From NCBI GenBank assembly GCA_008704415.1, contig VXIS01000058.1:1-64000 (forward strand): a stretch of DNA of 64,000 bases. Direction: 5' to 3'. Shown one piece after another: positions 10,235 to 22,100 of the stretch. Each line of letters opens with the position of its first letter. The first letter of the stretch is position 1. The notes under the pieces are model-generated. The model made no database searches. It had not been told where the DNA came from and worked only from the letters and a program-made list of their open reading frames with translations. A program made the translations under genes and the position numbers. The DNA is from Sphaerosporella brunnea (Eukaryota > Ascomycota > Pezizomycetes > Pezizales > Pyronemataceae).

Positions 10235-11967
10235 ATGGATGGTTCTTGCGACAGAACTACCTCCCGGAGGAACAACATTTCGAGTTGGCAATTCGTCAAC
10301 CCTCGGAACCTCTTCCGACAAGGCGAGAGCGACAACCTTTGGGTCAATCAGGTGAGTCTCATTCCTAAGCGCTGTGTGTTAAGCGAAGGTTAATATTGCC
10401 ACCCAGCCGTTAAACACCTCCGCACATTGGCTCGGATGTGGCCCTGAAGCATCACCCGACGACACCTCTTTCCCCAACGAGCCAGCCGCTTCTCCGATGT
10501 GCTGGCGGGAAGACTTCACACTCTATGGAGAGGACCCCCCGATGGGCCAACTATGGACTGACTACATCTTGCCCGCAGACCGTCAGAGTCTAAGCCCATC
10601 CTCCATCCCCTCTGCTCATTATCAGTCCTTTGATGCTTTTGCGCTGGGTCAAGAGTCGAAGGAAGGCTGGAGCCAATCATCCCATGTATCGGGAGGAGGC
10701 GTCCCAGAAAAGCCCGTTTTTTCTGCAGGAGAGGTTTCCCCCAAGCCCGGAGGGTTTATTCCACAGGATACCAGTATCGCCGGACCCCCTAGCACACAGA
10801 TTACAGACTCTCGCTTGGACCACCGTCGCGGAAGAAGGAACAAAGTCGCCGACGGGGAGAGAAGGGGTGTAGGTAGCCGCAAGGCTAAGAAAAGGCCGGA
10901 GGGCAAACATAGTGTCTTTCATTGTACTTTCCGTTGTGGGGCCGTCTTTCCCGCATCAGGTAGTTCCAACTGGAAACGTCATGAATTAACAAAACATTTG
11001 CTACCCATCATCTGGATCTGCCGGATCTGCCCAGCCGTTGACACCAGGGCGAGAGACAATAGTTATTCCCAGAAGCACCATGATTATGGCCCCCCGGAGG
11101 TCCCCAGAGTCCCCGCCCTATTGCCCACCCCGGAGGAGCAGGACCAGAACCATGGATTCGAGGATTCATACTTCCGGAGTTATGCCACCCGGATGGAAAG
11201 CCAGGAGAGGAGCATAGGATCCATCAATGGACCACAGGACCTCCGATCTGTTTCTTTTCCTCCTGGATTCCGGGGTTGCGGCGCTCCCCAAGCCCTTCAA
11301 CAGCCGGAATCACAGGAACTGTCAACTCACTTTGCAGACCAGAGAGAGTTTTCGCGTCAAACTGAGTCAGATGGTACCTATCTAATCGTTTCCTAAACGC
11401 GCGCACGAGAAGGGCTACATGATAACATACCATCCAGATACCCAGCGCCCGTCGAGGCGTTCCAACGTTTCCCACTCCACCACTTTGGAGAGTGAATGCC
11501 AGCTGCTAAGCCCTGCTTCCTCCATCGAGGACGGTTTGCTACGCTCTCCCTGCCCCACACGCCTGCCCGGCGAAATGCCGTGTTTTCCACCAAAGACGCA
11601 GGACAGAGCAGGAACCGGCGGCGGTGTTTGCCCAAATGCCTCACAACCAAAGGCAGCAGCCGTACAGGCTCGAAAGTTTTCGCGAAAAGACAATCTTTCC
11701 CAACATTTGCTCCACACCCATAGGATCACGGAATGGGATCCGGCTTACGAGATGTGGAAACAGGAAGTTAAACTACCGACAGACTCTAAATGCGGCTTTT
11801 GCGGAGCGACGTTCGATAACTGGGATTTGAGAACGAAACACATCGCCGCCGAGTTTAGGAAGGGAAAAACGATGGATGAGTGGAAAGGCGGGCTGGGACT
11901 GTCGAAAGACTGGGAGGAGAGGTTGAAGGATGTTAGTCTAGATATATCCATTGTTAGGCATGTATGA
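10235..11967 (+). CDS. C2H2 zinc-finger protein, probable transcription factor (multi-exon, central junction unresolved)
   Basis: Exon 1 is 10235-10351 (39 codons), followed by a 54-bp intron (10352-10405, gtgagt...cccag). The frame then runs from 10406 to a stop at 11396. A second open block, 11419-11967, lies in another frame. A finger-like unit (FHCTFRCG, SSNWKRHELTKH) and a WICRIC Cys pair end the first block. The second block opens with FSRKDNLSQHLLHTH, the His half of a finger, then SKCGFCGATF and WDLRTKHIAAEF. This order is typical of one fungal C2H2 protein with irregular fingers. An intron must join the blocks somewhere between about 11050 and 11650, but I could not fix it. The segments between are rich in Ser, Pro and Gln. 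Two separate genes or a frameshift are the alternatives. Confidence 0.65.
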
Positions 11968-12986
11968 TCGGTGGATCAATGAGCTTGCACGGCATTTCCT
12001 TAGGACCTTTATATTTTTTTTTGCTTCCGGGTCTTTTGCTTCCGGGTCTTTTGCTTTCGGGTCTTTTACTTCTTTTTTCGTCGTAGCTCTTTGCTCGGTT
12101 TTGGCTCTGGGTTTGTTGTCTCTTTTATTTTGTTTTTTTCCCTCTAGCCTTTATTCCATAGGCGGTAGTTGGTAGGGCAGGATTGGCGGGGCGCTGAGGA
12201 AAGATGAAGATGCATAGCATCTTGGGATGCATCCGGAACTATTCTCAGTAGGCGTTGGTAAGTACTTACCTGCGGTAGGTACCTCTCTGCTGGGCGACTT
12301 GCGGCCGGGGCGCTTTTTGCTCTGTGCTGGTGGGCTTTTTAGGACCGTGGGAGGGGGGGCATCGTTTACCTGGGTATTTACGGGAGGGGCACCGAAACGC
12401 CGAACAGAGGGAGACATAGTACAAAGCAAACCAGGTGTGCGCAATGATCATGCAGTGTCAATCACTCCTTATCGGAGCGCAGCACACCGACAAACATCTG
12501 CGCACTAGGACATGCACAGTGTCTATTATCAGCTCTAGGCATCAGTTTGAGGATCGAGAATCACATGTGAAACGCTATCAGTGCGCACAACGCCACAGCG
12601 CCACAGAGCCACATGCAGTCATTTTCGGTCACTCGGTCACTATTTCCAAGAGGTTCGTGTATAAAAGCAGCGGACCATAGCCGACCAAGCACTACATGCC
12701 TTGTCAGCACTGTATCGACAACAAATTCCTTCGGCACAATGTTGTTCCCTATGATAGAAGTGAATGGGCATGGGTCCATTACTACCGATACCATCGCAAA
12801 ACCACTTCTCGGGGATGTTTTTGAGTCCCCACACAGTTGGGGGTTCTAGCACGAGCACGCAAGACCAAGTTTATCCCAGAAGTCGCTGTCTATTGAGATC
12901 CCAAACACCGCTGAACAAGTCTTCCCCCAACGCCAAAGCAAGCAAATTCAACCGACCGTACGCAAGCTGACCCATCATCCTCTGCA
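11968..12986. other. Intergenic, about 1 kb
   Basis: Apart from the short tandem repeat at 12023-12067, I see no gene or element here. It lies between the convergent C2H2 gene and the membrane-protein gene. Confidence 0.5.
12023..12067 (+). repeat. 15-bp tandem repeat, three copies
   Basis: The unit gcttccgggtctttt occurs twice exactly, then once with one change (gctttcgggtctttt), directly after a T-run. It lies just downstream of the C2H2 gene's stop codon, probably in its 3' UTR. Confidence 0.85.
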
Positions 12987-13535
12987 TCAAACCCCTGTAT
13001 CTGGCCTTTCTCCGGGCGTGATCACAATCGACAACCGACTCGGCCTCGAAGGCGCAGTGCTCATCCTCTGTCTGTCGCCTTCAACCGAAAGATAAGGCCC
13101 GGCCATGCTCCTCTCCCCAACCTCCCGCATCCCGCCGCCTCGTGGCAGGTCCACGCTCGCATTTCTGGAAGCGTCTCGACTGACCGCGATAAACTCCTCC
13201 ACCAGCGCCTTTTGCTGTTCCTCCTCGAGTTCTTTGCGCTTTGTGTGCCGCGACCGGAATATGTAGAAGCCGACGATACCCGCGAAAGAGATCAGGACGA
13301 AAGCTCCGAGGATGATGCCCGCTATTGCGCCGCCTGGGATCCCCGTGGAGGACGAGTGTGTTGATGATGCCGAGGCCGAGGACATGCTGTACATGTGGAC
13401 GTTAGCTTTTATTCTGAGGCGGGGCGGGAACGACGGCGCCGAAGCGTACCTAGACGGTTCTGCCGTGGATGGTGCAGAAGTGACAGTTTGGTTTGATCGA
13501 CGGATGAAAACGGGGTTTTCTGGTAGCGACGGCAT
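12987..13535 (-). CDS. Single-pass membrane protein with Ser/Thr-rich ectodomain (about 161 aa)
   Basis: The frame is open over 182 codons, but 13449-13387 is very likely a 63-bp intron: it starts GTACGC, has GCTAAC as branch site and ends TACAG, and its removal keeps the frame. The remaining protein has a Ser/Thr-rich N-terminal part, a glycine-framed membrane segment (GGAIAGIILGAFVLISFAGI) followed by a basic stop-transfer run (RSRHTKRK), and a cytoplasmic tail with a coiled-coil-like EEEQQKALVEEF. This layout resembles fungal wall-stress or Mid2-like sensors, but there is no WSC domain and no clear signal peptide at the 13535 start, so a 5' exon may be missing. Confidence 0.55.
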   Translation of the reverse strand: MPSLPENPVFIRRSNQTVTSAPSTAEPSRYASAPSFPPRLRIKANVHMYSMSSASASSTHSSSTGIPGGAIAGIILGAFVLISFAGIVGFYIFRSRHTKRKELEEEQQKALVEEFIAVSRDASRNASVDLPRGGGMREVGERSMAGPYLSVEGDRQRMSTAPSRPSRLSIVITPGERPDTGV

Positions 13536-14019
13536 GGCTTGCTGTAGTGGTTCTGGAGTGTTATAACGTCACGGTGCTCTAGATAAAGGCTCGGCCCCCG
13601 CTGTTGCTGCTGCAGTTCGAGTTCCGTTTCTTTGTTGCGGGCCAAACAAAGAAGTACAGCAAGCACAGAATATATTACTGCCCGCTGTCAACTGCGGGGT
13701 CCAATTGATCACCCGCCGGTCAACTAATTTTACCAGTTGGGTCTCGCTAAATAGTTGGCACAGCCTGGCACTAGAGTTATATCGGTAAGTGATGAACTAT
13801 TTCCGGTATTGGTTGGTTATATATACCGCCCGTCGAATGGCTGTGCAACGTGGATACCAAGCGACGCGGCTGTGCAACGACTCAGTAAGATCGACCTCAT
13901 GCAGGACTACCAATCCTGACATTGCTGATGTAAGTATCGTTTATGTCCACCCCCCGAATGTAAACTAACTGGTTCGATGATATTTCACCTTCACTCGATC
14001 TTACTACCATAAAAACTCA
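13536..14019. other. Intergenic, nothing recognised
   Basis: No supported gene between the membrane protein start and the palindromic element. Confidence 0.5.
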
Positions 14020-14187
14020 CTGATAAGAGACCCCTCCAGATTTGGTTAGCGGCAATTAATTGCCTTATAGGTAAACTTTTGAGCTTACTAAGGAGAGTTT
14101 TGTTTTACTGACTTCCTTTTGGAGACATCAAATTCCCTATAAGGCAATTATGTGCCGCTAACCAAATCTGCAGGGGTCTCTTATCAG
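14020..14187. mobile_element. Palindromic MITE-like element (168 bp, TIRs of about 52 bp)
   Basis: The first and last 52 bases are inverted copies with about three mismatches (both begin CTGATAAGAGACCCCT). Only about 60 bp of unrelated sequence lies between them. There is no coding capacity. A terminal inverted repeat over such a short length is typical of MITEs or foldback elements. I found no clear target duplication at the immediate flanks. Confidence 0.85.
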
Positions 14188-15013
14188 CCTGAAAGCGCGA
14201 TATGATACTGAGGGCCCGCGGCGACTAGACGGTTGTAGGCGGGATAAGGCCGAGGAGGACACGAAGACGGGATGCCTACCGGCCAGACGTCCGGAGATCC
14301 GTGAGACCCCTAGGGAGCCCGATGTCTAGAGCGGTCGCTGCGGGCCCAAGACTCCGTGAGATCCCTTGAGATTCCGACGCCTACATGCAGTAGGCCTACG
14401 GCGCCAAGGAGAACCCGAGGAGACAATGAGGGATGCGGCGGAGACTCGGCGACAACCAGAAACTGGCACTGCGCGGCAACATCTCTCCACCCGGTATATT
14501 CTGACCGGATGGGGTGGATCCCGGAGCAGAAGGTAGCCGATGGGAGCCGAAGGGGGGACCGCGGTATGACGAAACTAGTATCCGGGTGGCGATGACAGCG
14601 ATCTCACCTGTGCGAACACCAGTGCGAATACAGACCCTACGAAGGCGAGGTTTTCAAACCATTCTACCGTGCCGGTGGTGGGAGTTGACGGAATGGCTAT
14701 CTCGGAGTCGGAAGTCAGATTCGATCGCAGAACCAGGATCCAAGCTTTCCTGCGCGGGCGCATATGCGTACGTATGCACACTCAGGCTGGCAATGCACCG
14801 GTCGGCCTCAGATTTCTCCCCAATATTACTCCCGGACCCGGGCACACTTGCATGCAAGCCTCCCGGCCGAACTTCCTCCCGCCCGCGCGTGAGAAATCGC
14901 TGGAATGGGCATTGTTCTGATGTGTTCGACACCGGCGGAAAGCCGATTGCAAGTCAAATAGGTACTTAGCTACCGAAAAGTTTGTGTATCATGGTTAGGA
15001 CTACGCGTGCACT
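14188..15013. other. GC-rich gene-free stretch
   Basis: Open frames exist on both strands (for example 14514-14969), but they overlap each other and show no domain or good start. I see no supported feature. Confidence 0.5.
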
Positions 15014-15021
15014 GTTGCCAC
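15014..15021. repeat. Left target-site duplication of the hAT element
   Basis: gttgccac here is repeated at 30035-30042, immediately outside the matching termini of the hAT element. An 8-bp duplication is the hallmark of hAT insertion. Confidence 0.92.
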
Positions 15022-15123
15022 TAGGGATGCCAAAATACAGTATCGTCAGATGCGAGACAGTATTATGTATTGTAACGACTGTATTCTTGGCATGTATCGA
15101 TACTGAGGGGGTGCCACCATACG

Positions 15124-15140
15124 GTGTTAGCTACGGTGTT
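15124..15140. repeat. Left target-site duplication of the LINE
   Basis: gtgttagctacggtgtt (17 bp) recurs at 27782-27798. The two copies bracket the LINE exactly: its A-rich 3' tail (minus strand) begins at 15141 and its 5' end is 27781. Confidence 0.93.
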
Positions 15141-18100
15141 TGTTTTGTTTTTTGTTTTAATCATCCTGTATTCGGCCGCTTGCGGCCATGACATGGGACT
15201 ATGTACATGAATAAATCTACCCTTAGACCTCAAGTGTCTACAGACGGGCGTGATTCAGTGGGCGCACCAAGGAAATTCGTATCGAGTAATGTATGACAAA
15301 GGGAACACAAAGGAGAGAAAAGAAAAGAAAAGAAGCAGGTCAGATCATTCTCGTGGCTTCTCCGGCCACTTTCCTACATGAGTATTCGCTAAGAAGCCAA
15401 GGATGGCTTCCGTACATCTTGTGTCAGCCAGAACTCTGGCCACCGGGGTGGAGGTCCTCTTCCAACCCTCCTTGTCTCCCACTTTCGTGGCCAGCCCTAT
15501 GGCCTTCCATAGGGCTTCCTGCTCTTTCTTCCATCTGGCACACCTTTTCAGGAGGTGCTCCCTCGTCTGCTTTGGGGCCTTGCGGCACCACCAACACTTG
15601 TCATCCGCCCGACGGCCCGTCCACATCAGGTAGGGGGCTGTGGGCGCCTTGTTGAGCCGCAGCTGGAAGTATCGAGACGCCAGAGCTTTGGGAGCCTGGG
15701 CGGCATTCTTGTCCCACTTAGCCTTACGCTTGTAGTAGGCTTTGGCTTTGATTTGTCGGCTCAGCCAGGCATTCCGGTCTTTCGTCCTGGCGTCAGTGAC
15801 TAGGCGGCCGATGTGCGCCAGGGAGGTGATCCCGATTGTGTGCGCCCGATCTAGTCGGTCCCTCGCAGCAGCTTTGGCGGCTTGGTCGGCCATTTCGTTG
15901 CCGGGGATGCCCTTGTGCCCAGGCACCCACCTGTACTCAGTGTTCCAGCCTAGTAGGAGTAGTTCGTTTTCAGCTTGGCGGATTCGTGGTAGTAGCCATT
16001 GACCAGCTCCGGGGTCGCCGCGTTTCAGGCGTTTGAGCGCCGCTTGAGCGTCCACAAAGACGTAGACGGTTCCCGGCACGTCCGGTGGGTCGTCTTGTCG
16101 GAGACGTGATCTGACGTGGGTGCTTCTCGATGCCAGCTCTAGGCCGGCCGCGATGCCAAATAGTTCCGCGTCATAGGCTTCCTTGTTGTTACCGATGTAG
16201 GCACTGCTTCGGCACCATTCGTCGATGGCCATATCGGTCCGTGCGACTGCACTAAAAGCGCAGTGGCCGTCTTCCAAGCGCGATCCGTCTGAGTAGACCG
16301 CTAGGTGGTTATCCGTGGGTTGTTCCAGTGATGAGGCCATCAGCGCCGCTGTGGTTTCGTCCTCCTCAATAGTGACATGGCCGCTGGGGTGTCGGAGGTT
16401 CGGTCGGATCGGTTCTATGTTTGCGGGGTGTCCGGGGATGGTCATGGCCAGTTTGCCCATGATATTGAGCGGTTGAGTTTTTGGTGCACTCCCTCCAAAG
16501 GCGCTGCTTGCCACGAAACGGAGCAGGTCGTTGGTAGACTTGGCTTCTGGTTGACGGATACCATTTGCGTCGGCTGCGGCTTCTCGTATGCGGTTGCCGG
16601 CTGGGTTGTTGTCTGGGGTTGCACCTAGGCGGGTTGCAAAGCGCCTGCGTCTGTGGCGGAGAACAGTTTCAGCGTCTGTCAGGCCGGCTTCGCAGATGAG
16701 GGGTCCAATAGCTGATGTCGGTAGGGCGCCTAGTATCGACCTGGCCTGCCTGTTGAACAGCTTCTGTATGTCGGCAGTTCTTTCCTTCTGACCGTCAAAC
16801 CACAGTTCAGCTCCGTATAGAGCGACGGCTTGCACCGCTGCAATCTGGATCCTGCGTACGTTCTCGGTGCACAATCCCAGCCGACCTGTTAGTGACCGGA
16901 TCCTGGCTTCCGCGGATCTGCCCTTGCCCATTCTGACGTTGTGGTGATGCTGAAGCGTCAGCTTAGAGTCTAGAAAGACCCCGAGCCACCGTGTCGCATG
17001 CTTATTGTAGGGAACTTGCACGCCAGCCACAGAGACTCTCATGTCGGGGAGCCTCCGTTTTCGTGTCAGCAGGATTGCTTCGGTCTTGGTCACATCAAAG
17101 GCCACTGCGTTGCTGTCCGCCCAGTTGAGGCTGGCGGTCGCGCAGCGGTTGAGCATGTTTGTGACGTCTGCCACTGTATCTCCGGTAGCCACCCACGCGA
17201 TGTCATCTGCATATGAAAGCGCGAAGGTGCCTTGGACAGCCTTTTCCACCTCTGGGAAGAGGCCTGAGAGATATATTGCGAAGAGGATGGGCGAGATCGG
17301 GGACCCTTGTGGTAGCCCGGTCTTGATGTCAGTCATCTCGCCGAGTTGTCCTTCGACCTTCATCTGAACTCGTCTGTTCTCCATGAAGGATGCGGTCCAT
17401 TTGATCAGGCTATGCGGTGCTCCTAGTTTGACGAGCCTACGTATAAGCACAGCTTTCGATACGTGGTCAAATGCTCCCTTAACATCCATCAGCAGTGTGC
17501 CAACCATGCGTTTCTCCTGCCAGGCCTCTTGAGTGTGATCCATCAGAATGGCAACCGCGTCAACGGCTGCTCTTCCACGTCTGCTGCCGAACTGGCCATT
17601 GTGCAGCCAGCCCTTAGTTTCCGCGGCATGTGCTAGTCTGCTCGTGGCTACCCGCTCGATCACCTTACCCAGGCAGCACAGCAAGGAGATGACCCGATGA
17701 GATCGTGCTTTGGAGTAGTCATCTTTGCCAGGTTTGGGTATGACGACGCCGGTGGCTTGGCGCCATGGCAGCGGTTGGTGACCTTGCCAAACGCAGGCAC
17801 GTACCAGCCCTATGACTCTGGCGGGGTCCCACCTGTATATTAGCCTGACTGCAGAGGGGCCCAGCTTGTCTGGGCCGGCGGCTGAGCGGGAGGCCTGTGC
17901 AAAGCACGCATGCTGGACCTCCTCGTCTGAGACGTAAATGTCGTTGCTTAGCCCGTCAAGCTCTTGATTGGACCAGTTGTCTGCTGGAGGTTCAGGGAAG
18001 GCCTGGCGTGCCATCATGTCGCTCTTCTCTTTTATGGTGGTGGCTGTCCTGCCGTCCTGGCCAGTGAGTGTACAACCTTCGGCCATTGTGGGAGCGTTGT

Positions 18101-18635
18101 TGGTGTATCTCAGTGCCTTCCAGGTGTCTTCTGGACCAGCATTTTGGAGGAAGGAGGCCCAGTGCTCCCGTTTCGCTTTCCTGATGGCGCTCCTGAGTGC
18201 CCTGCGTGCATTCTTCACCGCCTGACGAGTGGTTCCTTGACGTCTACGGAGGGAGCGTTTGACCGCGCTGAGCACACGGCGTAGCTCGTCGATGTCTGCG
18301 TTCCACCAGCGTTTAGAGCGTGCGCATACGCGTAGCGGTTTGGCGTGCGTCTGGAGGACTTGGGTGGTGGTTGCTGAAATCCAGGTGGCCTCCTGATCGA
18401 GAGTCATCACCGGTGCGTCGATCTGCACCACCGGCCTGCTTGCGGCCAGTTCTTTCCACGTGATATCGGCGTCCCGTAGCTGTTTTTCCGTCATGCCGTT
18501 GATGTCCCAGCCAGTAACCTCCGTGCTAGTTCGGTTAGAGGAGCTGGGCTTGTCCTCAAGACATGACCACGTTATTAGTTGGTGGTCTGAGCCAGTTTCG
18601 AGCTCGGGTTGATCTATAGACCAGTTGTTGACAAT

Positions 18636-18640
18636 GATGT
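18636..18640. repeat. Left target-site duplication of the gypsy element
   Basis: gatgt lies directly before the TG of the left LTR and again directly after the CA of the right LTR (24786-24790). A 5-bp duplication is normal for Ty3/gypsy integrases. Confidence 0.95.
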
Positions 18641-19153
18641 TGTAACGGAGAGGGTCGAGAACAGACTGGAGGGGCCCAAGGTACTCGCGTACAGAGGGGG
18701 CAAGAACGAGAGCTGGGACAAGATCCAAAGGCAGGACAAGAGGCAGGACAAGAGGCGCAATGCGCACGGTCAGGATTCAGATTGGAACGAAGGTACTCAG
18801 ATTGACATACGAAGGTTCAGTAAAGAGGAAAGGGAAAACAAACAACAAAGCGGAAGCGAAGGCCCCTTATAGCAATCACGTGACTGCGGTGCGCCGCGCC
18901 ACGTGGTAGCCGAATATAACCTCGGCTCGGAGCCACCCCACCGAGTCCCCCTACAGAGCCTCATCACGACACCACAAACAACCCCCACTTCCGAACCTCA
19001 CCACGTGACAACCATCAACGGGGGGGTAAATTTGAGAACAGCAAATGAATCAGCATCCTTTGAAGCCTTAGATCTGAGAGTTCCAGCCGATTTCATTGAG
19101 AGTAAAAGCCGGTAGCTTAGTCGGAAAACTCCATCCAAACTCGCGCCGTGACA
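18641..19153 (-). repeat. 3' LTR of the gypsy element (513 bp)
   Basis: It runs TG...CA from TGTAACGG to GTGACA on the plus strand and is identical by eye to 24273-24785. It carries three CACGTG motifs (18877-18882, 18900-18905, 19002-19007). Confidence 0.96.
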
Positions 19154-19187
19154 GTATCCCCCTCCTACGGCTGAGCTCCGGCGAAGC

Positions 19188-22100
19188 TCATTCATCTTCC
19201 GGCAGAGGCCCAGGCTTGTCCGGATAGGCCTCGTGGAAGCGATCGATAGCTTCCAGACCATTGACCATCTCGGCTGGTTCCCACTTCGGCCGATCGTAGC
19301 CGGTCCACTTGACCAAATACTGGAGCTTACGCCACCGTCCATGCAGTCGGGAGTCCAATATCTGATCAACGAACCACTCCTGCTCGCCCTCAATCTCCAC
19401 CGGAGGTGGTGGGTCCTGTCGTTGTCCCGGATAAGGATCATCGGGTGCCGGTTCCAGGAGGGAGACGTGAAAGACTGGGTGGACATGCATATCCTCATGG
19501 AGCCGGAGGCGGTAGGCGTATGCTGAGACCTTCTCGGTAACCTCAAACGGGCCGTGACGCTTATTGTCCAGCTTACTGGCTGGACGCCGAGTCTTCCAAT
19601 TCCGGGCATCAAGCCAGACCTTGTCTCCGACCTGATAATTAGGGGCCGGTATGCGGTGCTCGTCGGCGTTGTCCTGATATCTCATCTGGGCCCGTAGGAG
19701 CTCCGTGCGGAGGTGCGAATGGATTTCCGACAACGTCCTGGCGGTGGTCAAGGCTCTGCGATCGTCAACATTGTTGGGGGCCGCTGGGGACAAGTCAAAC
19801 TGGTAACGAGGGTCGAACCCCTTGTTAGCAAAGAAGGGAGAGGAGCCATGAGCCTCCGATGCCTGGTTGTTGGTTGCGAATTCGGCCAACGGCAGCCAAT
19901 CGGCCCAGTCATCCTGGAGATAGTTGACATATGCTCGGAGGTACTGCTCCATTACAGCATTGATCCGTTCAGTCTGTCCGTCCGTTTGGGGGTGGAAGGC
20001 TGTCGAGAGCCGACGCTCTATACCCAGTCTGACACAGATGCGTTCCCAGAAGTCCGATGCGAACTGCGGTCCACGGTCGGAGATGATCGTAAGCGGTAGG
20101 CCGTGGAGACGGAATACGTGTTGGATAAAGAGATCAGCCAGTCCGGCCGCATCGACATTGGTCCGGCAAGGAATCAGGTGACGTTCCTTCGTAAGGCGGT
20201 CGACCACAACCCAAATAGCATCGCAGCCTTGTGACCACGGGAGCCCAGTGACGAAGTCCATTGAGATGTCCTGCCAAGGACGTTCCGGGATAGGAAGGGG
20301 TCGTAAGATGCCGTAAGGAGCGTGACGACCGGTCCGAGAGCGTTGGCAGACATGGCAGTTGCGGACATACCGTTCCACGTCCTGCCGCATCTTTGGCCAA
20401 TGGTAGGTACGACAAAGCAGCTCCAAGGTTTTGGATCTTCCTGGGTGGCCAGCGACGGGGGCATCGTGGTGTTGTTGCATCAGGTGCACCCGGAGGGGCT
20501 CGTATTCGGGCACGTAAAGCTTACCTCTATAGGTGAGACGATCTCTTTCTTGGGCGCATTCTGCCAACGTGATACGGCGGCTATGGCGGACTCCGTCTTG
20601 CAACATCCGGAGGACCTGAGACGGAAACGGGTCCGCATCGTAGGCTTCTTGAAACAGGCGGGCAAGTGTCACTGCTTCGTCTCCTAGGGGTAGTGGAGGC
20701 TGTACTGGCGGGCCATCGGCCAGGAGGTGGACGATCTGGTGGGGCTTTATGACGACGGAAAAATTTTCAGTCGTGCGCTCATCCCCCTCCTTAGGCAGAT
20801 CTCCTGATCTGCGAGTTAGTGAGTCCGGCTTCCCACCTGACTTCCCAGGACGGTAGACGATCTTGAAGTTGAACTGCGATAGGAACTGAGACCAACGGGC
20901 TTGACGTCGATTCAGGAGCTTGGTGGTCGTAAAATACTCCAAGTTCTTGTGATCGGTGAGCACCTGGACTGGATTCTCCACGGATTGGAGTTCCGGTCGC
21001 CATTCCTCAAAAGCCCGGACGATAGCCATCAACTCCTTGTCGTAGATCTCGTAGTTGCATTCTGCAGGGGAATGCTTCTTAGAGAAGTACGCAACAGGGT
21101 GGAGGACGCCGTCGTCGTCGTATTGTGATAGGATGCCAGCGGAGACGTAGTCTGAGGCGTCGGTCTCAACGACGACGTCACGGTCGTGGTCAAAGCGGCG
21201 AAGGACTGGAGCGGTGGTGAAGCACGTCTTCAGGCTGTCGAAGGCTTCCTGTTCGGTTTTGGTCCATTGAAATGGCACGTCCTTCTGAGTCAGGCGGGTG
21301 AGTGGCCGCACAACCTGTGAGTAGGAGCGTATGAATCGACGGTAAAAGTTGGCAAATCCAAGGAAGGCTCTGACGTCCTTCAGCTTCTCCGGGGTTGGCC
21401 AAGCTCTCACTGCTTCGACCTTGTCTGGGTCCATCCGTATGCCGTCGATGCCGATAATCAGTCCTAGATACTTGACTTCTCGTTGGTGAAACTCGCATTT
21501 CTCCGGTTTGAGGTGCAGCCCGGCTTCTGAAAGCCGACGAAGGACCTGTCGCAGGTGGTCTTGATGCTCTTCCAGGGTATCCGAGTAGATCAAGATGTCA
21601 TCCAAGTAGGCAGAGGCGAAGCGGTCCAAGAACGGTGAGAGGGTATCATTGATAAAGCGTTGGAAGTCAGCAGGGGCGTTGGTAAGACCGAATGGCATCA
21701 CCAGGGATTCGAATAGTCCATATCGGGTTCTAAATGCAGTTTTCCACTCTTCACCCTCTGCCATTCGGATTAGGTTGTAAGCTCCGCGGACGTCCAACTT
21801 GCTAAACCAGCGAGCCTTGGAGAGCCTCATCAGTGTCTCTCGTACCAACGGGAGCGGATACCTGTTCTTGATCGTTCCTTCGTTGAGACCTCGGTAGTCA
21901 ACCACCAGGCGTAAGGATCCATCCCCCTTCTTGACGAAGAGGATTGGGGCACCGGCGGGTGAGGAGGAGGCCCTGATGAATCCTTTCGATAGGTTTTCCT
22001 CCAACCAGGCCTTTAGGGCTTCCAGCTCGGGGCGAGACAGCGAGTATAGGGGGCCAAAGGGGGGTTCAAACCCCTCCTTGAATGGTATCTTGTGGTCGTA

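Noticed and set aside
14514..14969. A 151-codon open frame
   Set aside because: It overlaps other frames of similar length on both strands, and shows no domain, no Kozak-like start and no splice support.
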